Below, piece by piece: positions 25,101 to 34,328 of a stretch of 64,000 bases of DNA (position 1 is its first letter; each line of letters starts with the position of its first letter). The position numbers were made by a program, and so were the translations under genes. Source of the DNA: Flagellimonas algicola (GTDB taxonomy: Bacteria; Bacteroidota; Bacteroidia; Flavobacteriales; Flavobacteriaceae). The notes under the pieces are model-generated. The model was not told the origin of the DNA. It did no database searches and saw only the letters and a program-made list of their open reading frames with translations. The stretch covers positions 45,464 to 109,463 of the forward strand of contig NZ_VCNI01000005.1 in the NCBI RefSeq assembly GCF_005937185.1, in the 5' to 3' direction.

Positions 25101-26054
25101 ATGTCAGACGTTGCAGCGGTTGAAAGTCTTGTAAAAAAACATCAGGAATTAAAAGATGAGATTGCCAAGGTCATTGTGGGCCAGGAAAAGGTGATCGAGC
25201 AAATTCTACTTTCTATATATACCGGGGGACATTCGCTGTTGATCGGGGTTCCTGGTTTGGCCAAAACCTTGATGGTAAATACCATTGCGCAAACCTTGGG
25301 ACTGGATTTTAAGCGAATCCAATTTACCCCGGATTTAATGCCCAGCGATATTTTGGGGAGTGAGGTATTGGACCAAAACAGAAATTTTAAGTTCATTAAA
25401 GGACCTGTATTTGCCAATATCATATTAGCGGATGAAATCAACCGTACCCCCCCAAAAACCCAAGCAGCGTTATTGGAGGCCATGCAAGAAAAGGCTGTGA
25501 CCATTGCTGGGGAGCAACATAAACTTGCGATGCCCTATTTTGTATTGGCAACCCAAAACCCAATAGAACAGGAGGGAACCTATCCGTTGCCGGAAGCGCA
25601 GTTGGATAGATTCATGTTTGCCATTGAGCTCAAATATCCATCTATTGAAGAAGAAATCCAGGTAGTGAAAACCACAACCACGGATGAGCATCCAGAGCTA
25701 AATTCTCTCTTCAACGCTGAAGAAATAGTGGCAGTGCAACATTTGGTACGAAGAATTCCTGTGCCGGATAACGTCATTGACTACACAGTAAACTTGGTAA
25801 ACAAGACCCGTCCTGGAATGCCAAACACCTCAGATTTTATCAATACTTATGTGGACTGGGGGGCAGGACCAAGGGCATCCCAAAATTTGGTTTTAGGGGC
25901 CAAGGCACATGCTGCGATTCATGGGAAATTCTCACCAGACATAGAAGATGTCCAAGCAGTGGCCATGGGAATCCTACGCCATAGAATCCTCAAAAACTAC
26001 AAAGCGGAGGCCGAAGGCATTTCTGAGGAGAAAATCATCTTGGAATTGTTATAA
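25101..26054 (+). CDS. MoxR family AAA ATPase
   Basis: 317 residues. Walker A is GVPGLAKTLM, Walker B with sensor 1 is ILADEINRTPPKTQ, followed by ATQNPIEQEGTYPLPEAQLDRF, the MoxR signature. Such ATPases act as chaperones for partner proteins with VWA domains; no VWA gene follows here, so the partner is elsewhere. The gene begins 4 bases after surA and is probably cotranscribed with it. Confidence 0.95.
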   Translation: MSDVAAVESLVKKHQELKDEIAKVIVGQEKVIEQILLSIYTGGHSLLIGVPGLAKTLMVNTIAQTLGLDFKRIQFTPDLMPSDILGSEVLDQNRNFKFIKGPVFANIILADEINRTPPKTQAALLEAMQEKAVTIAGEQHKLAMPYFVLATQNPIEQEGTYPLPEAQLDRFMFAIELKYPSIEEEIQVVKTTTTDEHPELNSLFNAEEIVAVQHLVRRIPVPDNVIDYTVNLVNKTRPGMPNTSDFINTYVDWGAGPRASQNLVLGAKAHAAIHGKFSPDIEDVQAVAMGILRHRILKNYKAEAEGISEEKIILELL

Positions 26055-26154
26055 ATACAATATTCCCTCGACTTATTTGCTAAATTCTAATTCCTAAATC
26101 GTAGGTATTTTAGTAAATTAGCCGAATTACAAAAATCTTAAATCCAATTGCAGA

Positions 26155-28425
26155 ATGGCGTTTGACATTGACATGATCAAGGGGGTGTATGCCTCCATGG
26201 GGGAGCGTATCGAAAAGGCCCGCGAATTAGTGGGAAAACCGTTGACCCTAGCTGAAAAAATATTGTATTCCCATTTGTGGGATGGAACACCCACAAAACA
26301 GTTTACAAGGGGCAAGGACTATGTGGATTTTGCTCCTGACCGAGTAGCTTGTCAGGATGCAACCGCCCAAATGGCTTTGTTGCAGTTCATGCATGCAGGT
26401 AAACCGAAGGTTGCGGTTCCAACAACCGTGCATTGTGATCACCTGATTCAAGCCAAAGTCGATGCCAAAACGGATTTGAAACGTGCCAACGAAACCAGTA
26501 ACGAGGTTTTTAACTTTTTGGAGTCCGTATCCAACAAATATGGAATCGGATTCTGGAAACCGGGTGCAGGAATTATACACCAAGTGGTTTTGGAAAACTA
26601 CGCATTTCCGGGAGGAATGATGATTGGTACCGATTCCCACACCGTTAATGCAGGTGGTTTGGGAATGGTGGCCATTGGAGTTGGTGGAGCTGATGCTGTG
26701 GATGTCATGGCAGGAATGGCTTGGGAATTGAAATTTCCAAAATTGATAGGGGTCAAATTGACTGGAAAACTATCCGGTTGGACAGCTCCCAAAGACGTAA
26801 TTCTAAAAGTCGCAGGTATTCTTACTGCAAAAGGAGGAACAGGAGCCATCGTTGAATATTTTGGTGAAGGAGCCACCGCCATGTCCTGCACTGGAAAGGG
26901 AACCATCTGTAATATGGGAGCCGAAATTGGGGCTACCACTTCTACTTTTGGATATGATGAATCCATGGACCGCTATTTGCGTGCAACCGATAGGTCGGAT
27001 GTAGCGGATGCAGCATTGGAAGTGAAAGAACATCTTACAGCGGACCCAGAAGTATATGCTAACCCAGAACAATATTTTGATCAGCTGATAGAAATTGATC
27101 TAAGTACATTGGAGCCTCATTTGAACGGTCCGTTTACTCCGGATTTGGCTACGCCAATTTCGCAAATGAGTGAGGCTGCCAAGGCCAATGACTGGCCTTT
27201 GAATGTGGAAGTAGGTCTTATTGGATCCTGTACCAACTCTTCCTATGAAGATATTTCAAGAGCGGCTTCACTGGCCAAGCAGGTGGCAGATAAAAACTTA
27301 AAGACCAAATCCAAGTTCACCATTACTCCGGGATCGGAACAAGTGCGCTACACTATTGACCGTGATGGATTTATTGATACCTTCAACAGTATTGGAGCAA
27401 CCGTATTTGCCAATGCCTGTGGCCCATGTATTGGAATGTGGGACAGGTATGGGGACAAAGCGGCAGAGGGACCTAGAAACACCATTGTGCACTCCTTCAA
27501 CAGAAATTTTGCCAAACGTGCCGATGGAAACCCAAATACCCTTGCATTTGTAGGGTCGCCAGAATTGGTTACTGCAATTGCCATTTCTGGTCGACTGGAT
27601 TTTAATCCGGTAACAGATAAATTGATCAATGAGGATGGGGAAGAAGTGATGTTGGATGAGCCAAGAGGATACGAATTGCCACCTGAAGGCTTTGCCGTGG
27701 AAGATGCCGGATTCATTGCTCCCATGGAAGACGGAAGTGGAGTTCAGGTAGTGGTGTCGCCAACTTCTGAAAGATTACAGTTATTGGAGCCTTTTGTGCC
27801 AATTTCCACAGATAGCCTGCAAGGGGTGAAATTGCTGATAAAGCCCTTTGGTAAATGTACCACAGACCATATTTCCATGGCTGGACCCTGGCTGAGATAC
27901 AGAGGACATTTGGACAATATTGCAAACAATACCTTGATTGGCGCAGTAAATGCCTTTAACAAGCAAACCAATTTTGTAAAGAACCAGCTTACAGGGGAAT
28001 ATGGAGCGGTTCCAGATACGCAAAGAGCTTACAAAAAAGAGGGGATTAGAACTATAGTCGTGGGAGACCATAATTATGGGGAAGGATCGTCCAGGGAACA
28101 TGCTGCAATGCAACCCAGACATTTAGGAGTTGCTGCTGTTTTGGTGAAGTCTTTTGCGAGGATTCATGAAACCAATTTGAAGAAGCAAGGAATGTTGGCA
28201 TTGACCTTTGCCAATGAAAGCGATTACGATTTGATTCAAGAGGACGATACCTTCAATTTTGTGGATATTGCCGAATTCGCTCCTGGTAAACCCTTGACCT
28301 TGGAAGTGGTTCATGCTGATGGTAGCAAAGACAATATCATCGTTAACCACACATATAATGCTTCCCAGATTGATTGGTTCATAGAAGGTTCTGCCTTGAA
28401 CATGATCAAAAAGGAAAATGCCTAA
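26155..28425 (+). CDS. acn: aconitate hydratase, mitochondrial type
   Basis: 756 residues, with the layout of the mitochondrial-type aconitase family. Cluster cysteines are in [11 protein letters not shown] and in [12 protein letters not shown] (C-x-x-C). Substrate motifs include [14 protein letters not shown] near residue 160 and [16 protein letters not shown] near 640. It converts citrate to isocitrate in the TCA cycle with a [4Fe-4S] cluster. It stands alone, with a strong terminator after the stop. The 100 bases upstream hold no clear promoter motif. Confidence 0.96.
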   Translation: MAFDIDMIKGVYASMGERIEKARELVGKPLTLAEKILYSHLWDGTPTKQFTRGKDYVDFAPDRVACQDATAQMALLQFMHAGKPKVAVPTTVHCDHLIQAKVDAKTDLKRANETSNEVFNFLESVSNKYGIGFWKPGAGIIHQVVLENYAFPGGMMIGTDSHTVNAGGLGMVAIGVGGADAVDVMAGMAWELKFPKLIGVKLTGKLSGWTAPKDVILKVAGILTAKGGTGAIVEYFGEGATAMSCTGKGTICNMGAEIGATTSTFGYDESMDRYLRATDRSDVADAALEVKEHLTADPEVYANPEQYFDQLIEIDLSTLEPHLNGPFTPDLATPISQMSEAAKANDWPLNVEVGLIGSCTNSSYEDISRAASLAKQVADKNLKTKSKFTITPGSEQVRYTIDRDGFIDTFNSIGATVFANACGPCIGMWDRYGDKAAEGPRNTIVHSFNRNFAKRADGNPNTLAFVGSPELVTAIAISGRLDFNPVTDKLINEDGEEVMLDEPRGYELPPEGFAVEDAGFIAPMEDGSGVQVVVSPTSERLQLLEPFVPISTDSLQGVKLLIKPFGKCTTDHISMAGPWLRYRGHLDNIANNTLIGAVNAFNKQTNFVKNQLTGEYGAVPDTQRAYKKEGIRTIVVGDHNYGEGSSREHAAMQPRHLGVAAVLVKSFARIHETNLKKQGMLALTFANESDYDLIQEDDTFNFVDIAEFAPGKPLTLEVVHADGSKDNIIVNHTYNASQIDWFIEGSALNMIKKENA

Positions 28426-28446
28426 AATAGTTTAACCATAAATATG

Positions 28447-28478
28447 AAAAACTCCTGATTTTATGTCAGGAGTTTTTT
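28447..28478 (+). terminator. terminator after aconitase gene
   Basis: Perfect stem ACTCCTGA / TCAGGAGT with a 7-base loop, an A run before and a T run after. It lies 23 bases before the first TlpA-like gene. Confidence 0.9.
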
Positions 28479-28501
28479 AGTTTTGAGACAAACCCATCGA
28501 A

Positions 28502-29065
28502 ATGAAGAAAGGAAGTAAAAAGACAATCATCAACGTTATTTTGATTCTTTTTGTGCTTTCCTTTTTTTTTGGCCCCACAGGTCATTACGGCAAAGTGCTT
28601 CTGAATAGGATTTTTGCCTCGTCACCCCCCATTATTGAAGCTTCCCAAAGAGAAAAACTCGGGGATTACGACTGGAAACTGAAGGATTCTGAATGGAATT
28701 TCTTCAATTTTGAGCGATCCAAGGGAAAAGTGGTCTTCATCAATTTATGGGCCTCATGGCGATTGCCCAGTGAAGCAGAGCTTGCCAGTATCCAAGAAAT
28801 GTACGATGCTTACAAGGGAAAGATGGATTTCTATATCATTACCAATGAGAATAGACCTCCGGTTGAGGAATTTATGGAAAAACATGAATACACCTTTCCA
28901 GTGACCTATTTGATCATTGGCGAAAAAATGCCCATAAATCCCGATGTGGTTCCCGCTTCATATGTGATAGATAAGTCCGGCAATGTTGTCATTTATAAAG
29001 AGAAGATTGCGGATTGGAGCAATGATAAAGTGTATACGCTCCTGGACACTTTGATAGCGGAATAG
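28502..29065 (+). CDS. TlpA-like thioredoxin-fold protein lacking the CxxC motif
   Basis: 187 residues. A membrane anchor (residues ~9-24) is followed by a TlpA/ResA fold. In place of the active-site WCxxC it has W86-R87-L88-P89-S90, so both redox cysteines are lost; the rest of the fold, with cis-Pro region VVPASYVIDKSG, is intact. It cannot act as a thiol-disulfide oxidoreductase in the usual way. It may be a partner or regulator of the next gene, a 186-residue paralogue with intact cysteines that starts 10 bases after its stop. Confidence 0.85.
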   Translation: MKKGSKKTIINVILILFVLSFFFGPTGHYGKVLLNRIFASSPPIIEASQREKLGDYDWKLKDSEWNFFNFERSKGKVVFINLWASWRLPSEAELASIQEMYDAYKGKMDFYIITNENRPPVEEFMEKHEYTFPVTYLIIGEKMPINPDVVPASYVIDKSGNVVIYKEKIADWSNDKVYTLLDTLIAE

Positions 29066-29075
29066 TGGAATTACC

Positions 29076-29636
29076 ATGAAGTTGAGCAAAGAACAAATAA
29101 GCGATGGAATCTGGATTTTGGCCATTGTCTTGATACTATTTACCCCGGTTGGTTTTCATCTTGGCGTTATAACTGGCAAACTATTTTCAGGCAGTGCTGG
29201 TGTTATTGCAGAGGATAAACGGGAAACTTTAGAAAATTACCAATGGAAATTAGTGCATTTGGATGGTAGTCAGTTCAACTTTGAAGATACCCAGGGTAAA
29301 GTGGTATTGGTCAATTTTTGGGCTACTTGGTGCCCTCCTTGTGTTGCAGAACTCCCTAGCATGGACAGACTTCACAATGCATATAAGGACAAAGTGATAT
29401 TCGCATTTGTTGCCAATGACGATAAAGAAAAGGTGCAATCTTTTTTGGTCAAGCGGGAGTTTGACCTTCCCGTATATTTTGAAGCTTCCCGTACGCCTGA
29501 CTTATTGGTGTCGCGAAGCATTCCTGCAACATATATACTGGATAAATCGGGAGCTATTGTGGTTAGGGAAATAGGCGCTGCTCAATGGGATTCCGAAGAG
29601 ACTAGGGAGTTGTTGGATCAGCTGTTGGCCGAGTGA
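29076..29636 (+). CDS. TlpA family membrane-anchored thioredoxin
   Basis: 186 residues with an N-terminal membrane segment and the active site W-C-P-P-C (residues 85-89, in NFWATWCPPCVAELP). The cis-proline region is SIPATYILDKSG. It reduces disulfides on the periplasmic side, for example in cytochrome c or copper-protein assembly. Paralogue of the preceding gene, clearly a tandem duplication. Its stop is only two bases from the end of the convergent crtZ. Confidence 0.92.
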   Translation: MKLSKEQISDGIWILAIVLILFTPVGFHLGVITGKLFSGSAGVIAEDKRETLENYQWKLVHLDGSQFNFEDTQGKVVLVNFWATWCPPCVAELPSMDRLHNAYKDKVIFAFVANDDKEKVQSFLVKREFDLPVYFEASRTPDLLVSRSIPATYILDKSGAIVVREIGAAQWDSEETRELLDQLLAE

Positions 29637-29638
29637 GT

Positions 29639-30088
29639 TTATTTCTTGAAGTATTTGAAAGGTACTACCAACATCCCGAAACATTCCCCGTCTTGCTTTC
29701 CCAGGTGTTTGTGGTGAATCTTATGGGCTCTACGAACTCCGCGGGCATACCAATTGTTGGCACTTCTGAACCATTTAAAACGTTGATGGATGAAAATGTC
29801 ATGTACCATGAAGTAAGCAATACCATAGGCCAAAATACCAAAACCCAATGGCCAACCGTACCAAAATTCGGTTTCGGCTCCCAAGTAGAAGCAAACCATA
29901 CTTACTAGGGCATAGAAAATAAAAAAGGCATCGTTACGCTCAAACCAAGAGTCATGGTCCTTTTTGTGATGATCTTTGTGCAAACTCCATAGGAAGCCGT
30001 GCATCACATATTTGTGAGTGAACCAGGCCATAAATTCCATAATAGAAAAAGTTCCCAAAAATATCAATATCCAGAGGGCAATCTTCAT
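29639..30088 (-). CDS. crtZ: beta-carotene 3-hydroxylase
   Basis: 149 residues with three or four membrane segments. The fatty-acid-hydroxylase histidine clusters are HKYVMHG, HKDHHKKDH and RAHKIHHKH, which bind the di-iron centre. It turns beta-carotene into zeaxanthin. Last gene of the operon regulator-crtI-crtB-crtZ; it follows crtB directly. No lycopene cyclase (crtY) is seen nearby, so that step must be encoded elsewhere. Confidence 0.93.
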   Translation of the reverse strand: MKIALWILIFLGTFSIMEFMAWFTHKYVMHGFLWSLHKDHHKKDHDSWFERNDAFFIFYALVSMVCFYLGAETEFWYGWPLGFGILAYGIAYFMVHDIFIHQRFKWFRSANNWYARGVRRAHKIHHKHLGKQDGECFGMLVVPFKYFKK

Positions 30089-30931
30089 TTAGAGCAGTTG
30101 GAGTTTATAATTTACGTACGACTGGGCCAAAAGCCCCAATTTTTGATAATCTGGAACTCGAATCCGTGTGTTCTTGATTTCCAAGGGAGGTGTACTCTGT
30201 AGCTTCTGAAGCAGTTTTTTATAGTACCTATAGGCGGTATAAACCCCAAATTTGGCCTCTTTTGGAAGCTTAATGATTCCCGAGTAGGCCATGGCAAAAT
30301 CGGCTCTGATCTCATCCACAATCCGTTTTTTGGAGGCCTCATCCAACTCCATCAAGTTGGTGTTGGGAAAATAAGTGCGTTCCAAATCTTCAAAATCCGC
30401 TTTTAGATCACGGAGAAAGTTTACTTTTTGAAAGGCCGAACCCAAAGCCATGGCATATTCCTTGAGTTCCTCGTATTTTGCCTGATCTCCGTTCACAAAA
30501 ACGCAAAGACACATAAGTCCAACTACATCTGCAGAGCCATAGATATACCCTTTGTATTCCTCAAAACTCTGATAGTCTTTTTTGGTGAGGTCCAAACGCA
30601 TGCTGTTCATAAAGGCCTCCACCAAATGATGGGGGATATCATATTTGTGATAGGTATGTTGAAAAGAATTCAATATGGGGTTTAGGCTAATTTTTCGCTC
30701 CAAAGCCAATTCCATGTCACTTTCAAACTGATCGAACAAAACCTCTTTGTCATAATCGTGAAAAGTGTCTACAATTTCATCTGCAAAACGCACAAACCCA
30801 TAAATATTGTAGATATCCTTTCGAATGGAAGGCGCCAACATTTTTGTGGCCAAAGCAAAGGAAGTGCTATAAGTCTTGGTAACAATCTTACTGCAATCCC
30901 TGGAGACATCATCAAAAATAGATTTCATCAC
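30089..30931 (-). CDS. crtB: phytoene synthase
   Basis: 280 residues. The two aspartate-rich regions of squalene/phytoene synthases are FADEIVDTFHDYD and FLRDLKADFEDLERTYFP. It condenses two geranylgeranyl diphosphates to phytoene. It starts MMKSIFDDVSRDCSKIV, as the family does, and overlaps the end of crtI by 4 bases. crtZ follows at once, without a gap. Confidence 0.96.
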   Translation of the reverse strand: MMKSIFDDVSRDCSKIVTKTYSTSFALATKMLAPSIRKDIYNIYGFVRFADEIVDTFHDYDKEVLFDQFESDMELALERKISLNPILNSFQHTYHKYDIPHHLVEAFMNSMRLDLTKKDYQSFEEYKGYIYGSADVVGLMCLCVFVNGDQAKYEELKEYAMALGSAFQKVNFLRDLKADFEDLERTYFPNTNLMELDEASKKRIVDEIRADFAMAYSGIIKLPKEAKFGVYTAYRYYKKLLQKLQSTPPLEIKNTRIRVPDYQKLGLLAQSYVNYKLQLL

Positions 30932-32382
30932 TTTAAGTTTTTGGTTAACAGATTTGCCACTAATTTTCCAGAAATCAAGGACGGTGGTACTCCTGGGCCA
31001 GGAACCGTAAGCTGACCTGTGAAAAACAAGTTTTTTACCTTGCTGCTTTTAAGATTTGGTCTTAAAAAAGCCGTTTGTTTCAGGGTATTGGCCATTCCAT
31101 AGGCATTGCCCTTATAGGAATTGTATTGCTCAATAAAATCTTTAACACAGAAGCTCTCTTTAAAGATAATGGAATTTCTTACTTCTTGATCTGTCAAAGA
31201 TTCAAATCTATCTATAACAATATCAAAATATTGAGCCCTCAGTTCCGCAGTGTCCTCTAAATTGGGTGCAATGGGAACAAGGAAAAATCCTGTCTCATTG
31301 CCTTTGGGAGCCATGGTTCCATCTGTTATGGAAGGAAAGTTGGCATAGAACAAAGGGTCACTGGGCCATTGGGGTTCATCATAGATTTCCTGGGTGTGCC
31401 GTTCAAAATCCGTGTCAAAAAAGAGATTATGATGATGGACGTTTTTCAATTTTTTGTTGAATCCCACGTAAAACAAAAGGGCAGAGGGAGCGTAAGTACG
31501 AGTATCCCAATAGGTTTCGGAATATTGCCGATATTTTTTATCCAACAAGGTTTCGGAGTGATGGTAGTCAGCACCGCTTATCACATAATCGGAAGTCAGG
31601 TTAACACCATTGCTTCGGACACCGCAGATCTTTCCATCAAGCACCAAAATTTTATCCACTGGGTGGTTGGTTCGAATTTTGACCCCGAGCTCTTGGGCCA
31701 ACTGCACCATGGCCTTAATGATTTCGTACATGCCACCCTTGGGATGCCATGTTCCCAGACCAAAATCTGCAAAATTCATAAAACTGTAGAAAGAGGGAGT
31801 CTTGCTAGGCTTGGCTCCCAAAAACAGCACGGGAAACTCCAATGTCGAAATCAATTTGGGGTTTTCAAACCGCTTCCGTACCTCTTGGCTTATGCTCTTA
31901 AAAAATTGGTCTAAGCGAAGTACCGTATCCTTGGTTACCAACTCAAAAGGGGAAATGCCAGGTTTTAAGACCACTTTGTTAATGGCAATATTGTAATTCT
32001 CCTGGGCTTTTTTGATAAAACTTCGTAGATGATTCCCACTGCCGCTTTCAATACGGTCAAATTCAAGACAAATCTGGTCCATACAATCACCAATGGTAAC
32101 ACTATCGTCCTTAAAGAAGATTTTATAGGCCGGACTTAGCTTTTCCAAATGGTAATAATCCGACGGTTTTTTGCCAAAATCTGCAAAGAAGTTTTCAAAA
32201 ATATCTGGCATCCAGTACCAACTGGGACCAATATCGAAAGTAAAGCCCTCTTTGATCAATTGTCTGGCCCTGCCTCCAACCGTGTCGTTTTTCTCCAGGA
32301 TTTCCACTTCCAAACCGGCTTTTGCCAAATAACAGGCCGCGGATAAGGAAGAGAAACCAGAACCAATGACAATGACCTTCAT
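30928..32382 (-). CDS. crtI: phytoene desaturase
   Basis: 484 residues. The FAD dinucleotide-binding motif is at the start (VIGSGFSSLSAACYLAKAG), and the C-terminal FTGQLTVPGPGVPPSLISG is the typical carotenoid-desaturase end. It turns phytoene into lycopene in four steps. It begins 11 bases after the regulator gene, which makes the regulator the first gene of this operon. Paralogues with isomerase or ketolase function exist, but operon context supports CrtI. Confidence 0.95.
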   Translation of the reverse strand: MKVIVIGSGFSSLSAACYLAKAGLEVEILEKNDTVGGRARQLIKEGFTFDIGPSWYWMPDIFENFFADFGKKPSDYYHLEKLSPAYKIFFKDDSVTIGDCMDQICLEFDRIESGSGNHLRSFIKKAQENYNIAINKVVLKPGISPFELVTKDTVLRLDQFFKSISQEVRKRFENPKLISTLEFPVLFLGAKPSKTPSFYSFMNFADFGLGTWHPKGGMYEIIKAMVQLAQELGVKIRTNHPVDKILVLDGKICGVRSNGVNLTSDYVISGADYHHSETLLDKKYRQYSETYWDTRTYAPSALLFYVGFNKKLKNVHHHNLFFDTDFERHTQEIYDEPQWPSDPLFYANFPSITDGTMAPKGNETGFFLVPIAPNLEDTAELRAQYFDIVIDRFESLTDQEVRNSIIFKESFCVKDFIEQYNSYKGNAYGMANTLKQTAFLRPNLKSSKVKNLFFTGQLTVPGPGVPPSLISGKLVANLLTKNLK

Positions 32383-32393
32383 AGGATTGGTTT

Positions 32394-33293
32394 TTAGATG
32401 GATTCCATTAACTGGTCAATGGAATTGAAGGTCCTTATATGTTGGGGAAGTTCTTCATCGGTAATATACCTTATTTGATGTCCCAGTACCCAAAGTTTTG
32501 AATTTTCAGAAATACCCAAGGTTTCTGAAAACTCCTTAAAATAGGCCGATAGATCATCCTTGGTAGGTGAGACCGTGAAATAACTTACAAAATGGACATT
32601 ATCATAGTACTTCAGCAAATCCACCAAATTTTCAATGGGCATGGTCTGGCCCAGATAAATAGACTTATAACCCCTTAAATTGATTTCATAATTGAGATAG
32701 AGCAATCCAATTTCATGGATTTCGTTCTCGGGAAGAAACAGGGCAAAAACCTTATCCTTTTTAGTGGGTTCCAGCATTTGCAGTTTTTCCGTATTGATAT
32801 GGATTTTTTGTTTGATCAGATGGGAAATAAAATGCTCATGGGCCGGGCTAATGGTATCCGTTTGCCATAGGAGTCCCAATTCGTTCAATAAAGGAATCAA
32901 CACTTCACTGAAAATATCCTTAAAGGAACGATCGGCTAAAAGACTATTATAGGTGTTGAGAAAAAGTACTTGGTCAAAATTGACCATAGCCAGCTTAAAT
33001 GCATTGACCGCATGGTCCTTTTCGCTGGTATTGGAAACAATTTCCCTCACCATAACCGGAATCTTGGTTTCTTCCAGTTTGGCAATTTTTGAAATTTTAT
33101 ATCCATTATTGTACAACAGGGTAACATTCAATAGCTTTTGCAAGCTGGCCAAACTATACGTCCTAATGTTGGTACTTGTCCGTTCAGGAGTAAACAAATT
33201 GTATCTCTTTTCCCAGATTCGGATGGTGTGAGCCTTAATTCCAGACAAGTTCTCCATGTCTCGAATGCTGAAAGATTTTTTTACATTGTTCAT
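32394..33293 (-). CDS. CarH-like MerR-family B12-dependent regulator
   Basis: 299 residues from MNNVKKSFS (an upstream TTG would add only 8). Residues 8-75 are a MerR DNA-binding domain (SIRDMENLSGIKAHTIRIWE). Residues ~95-165 form the helical cap with the W-x9-E-H signature (W143, E153, H154). Residues ~180-299 form a cobalamin domain with E-x-H-x-x-G (E191, H193, G196; H193 is the expected lower cobalt ligand). These are the residues that make CarH an adenosylcobalamin photoreceptor, which frees carotenoid promoters in light. It leads the crtI-crtB-crtZ operon, so control may be autogenous. Confidence 0.88.
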   Translation of the reverse strand: MNNVKKSFSIRDMENLSGIKAHTIRIWEKRYNLFTPERTSTNIRTYSLASLQKLLNVTLLYNNGYKISKIAKLEETKIPVMVREIVSNTSEKDHAVNAFKLAMVNFDQVLFLNTYNSLLADRSFKDIFSEVLIPLLNELGLLWQTDTISPAHEHFISHLIKQKIHINTEKLQMLEPTKKDKVFALFLPENEIHEIGLLYLNYEINLRGYKSIYLGQTMPIENLVDLLKYYDNVHFVSYFTVSPTKDDLSAYFKEFSETLGISENSKLWVLGHQIRYITDEELPQHIRTFNSIDQLMESI

Positions 33294-33314
33294 CTTTTTC
33301 AAGTAAAGGTTAAA

Positions 33315-33322
33315 CAAATTTA
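33315..33322 (-). promoter_or_regulatory. -7 box of the carotenoid operon, with overlapping repeats
   Basis: On the minus strand TAAATTTG, expected start near 33311 and an 18-base leader. The box is one of two adjacent direct repeats, TTAAATTG and TAAATTTG, which could serve as operator halves. No clear -33 box. Confidence 0.45.
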
Positions 33323-33421
33323 CAATTTAAATGATGCCATCCTAATAAATGAGCGGAAAATTTAGGAGTAATTTAGGGATTGAAGTTGGGTTGGGAGCTT
33401 TGTGTAATAAGTGTTGAAAAC

Positions 33422-33447
33422 AAAAAAACCGCATAAAATGCGGTTTT
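33422..33447 (-). terminator. terminator after tRNA-Leu
   Basis: Stem AAAACCGCAT / ATGCGGTTTT with a 3-base loop; on the minus strand it is followed by a T run. It ends the tRNA transcript and isolates it from the carotenoid operon. Confidence 0.85.
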
Positions 33448-33448
33448 G

Positions 33449-33532
33449 TGCCCACGACTGGAGTCGAACCAGCACGTCCTTTCGAACACTACCCCCTCAA
33501 GGTAGCGTGTCTACCAATTCCACCACGTGGGC
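33449..33532 (-). tRNA. tRNA-Leu (anticodon GAG)
   Basis: 84 bases on the minus strand. Acceptor arms GCCCACG / CGTGGGC, then discriminator A. The anticodon stem CTACC / GGTAG holds loop TTGAGGG with anticodon GAG. A long variable arm and the TTCGACTC T-loop confirm the Leu class. CCA is not encoded. Confidence 0.95.
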
Positions 33533-33612
33533 GTTCAGGAATTGCACTGAAAAATGTGAGCGCAAATATCGGTAAAAATTAGCTTGCCATGCAAGCTTGG
33601 GCTCTTTTTTGA

Positions 33613-34326
33613 TTAGGTCAATAAATTTCCATTTTCGTCCCATTCCGCCAAGGTCCCACGCTTGCTTTGATCCACACATTTAGCCAGCCAGTCCTCATCA
33701 TAGGAAACCCCGTGTTGTTGAAGCACATGCTCGGGAACTCCATCCCAAACATTGGGCGAATTTCCTTTATAACCCAGTTCATCTATACCAATCTTGGTAG
33801 TATAATATCCGGTGAGGGTCAGGTTTCGCATCAAGGAGAAGAATTGAATCTCCAACGGCCTTTCAGCCTCTGGAATAGTGATGTCTGGAAACGCAATGGT
33901 ATCCAAAACACTCTTTTGTTGATCCTCCGAGGCCGCAATGAATTCCACATCGAATTCTGTATTGCATTTATGATCTAGCCACATCAAGCCCCCACGAAGG
34001 GTAGGTTGGTATTCCGGAATATCCTTGACCATAAACTCAATAAAATCCGGAACTTCAGCATCCAATGCTCCTTTGAGACCATCTTCTGCGGGCAGGATCA
34101 GATTGCAAAGGGCAGCAATAGTGGTCATTTCATGCTCTTTGAAAAATGTTTCGGATAAAAGTTCCTCAATGGCTTCCTGTTCCTTAGGTGTTCTCCCATA
34201 GGCATACTTATTAACCGCCAGAGTTTCTTCGGTGGTTGCCTCCGGTTTAGGATTGCATCCATGGACGGCCAATCCACTGGCCACACCTCCAAGGAGTATC
34301 GACTTTAGACTTTTTCTTCTATCCAT
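33613..34326 (-). CDS. gluconate 2-dehydrogenase subunit 3 family protein
   Basis: 237 residues. It begins MDRRKSLKSILLGGVASG with a twin-arginine pair and a lipobox-like VHGC. The family is the small gamma subunit of membrane-bound GMC dehydrogenases; it carries the Tat signal for the catalytic subunit. It follows the GMC gene by 2 bases on the minus strand. Typical motifs include MTTIAALCNLILPAED and GGLMWLDHKCNTEF. Confidence 0.88.
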   Translation of the reverse strand: MDRRKSLKSILLGGVASGLAVHGCNPKPEATTEETLAVNKYAYGRTPKEQEAIEELLSETFFKEHEMTTIAALCNLILPAEDGLKGALDAEVPDFIEFMVKDIPEYQPTLRGGLMWLDHKCNTEFDVEFIAASEDQQKSVLDTIAFPDITIPEAERPLEIQFFSLMRNLTLTGYYTTKIGIDELGYKGNSPNVWDGVPEHVLQQHGVSYDEDWLAKCVDQSKRGTLAEWDENGNLLT

Positions 34327-34328
34327 GG

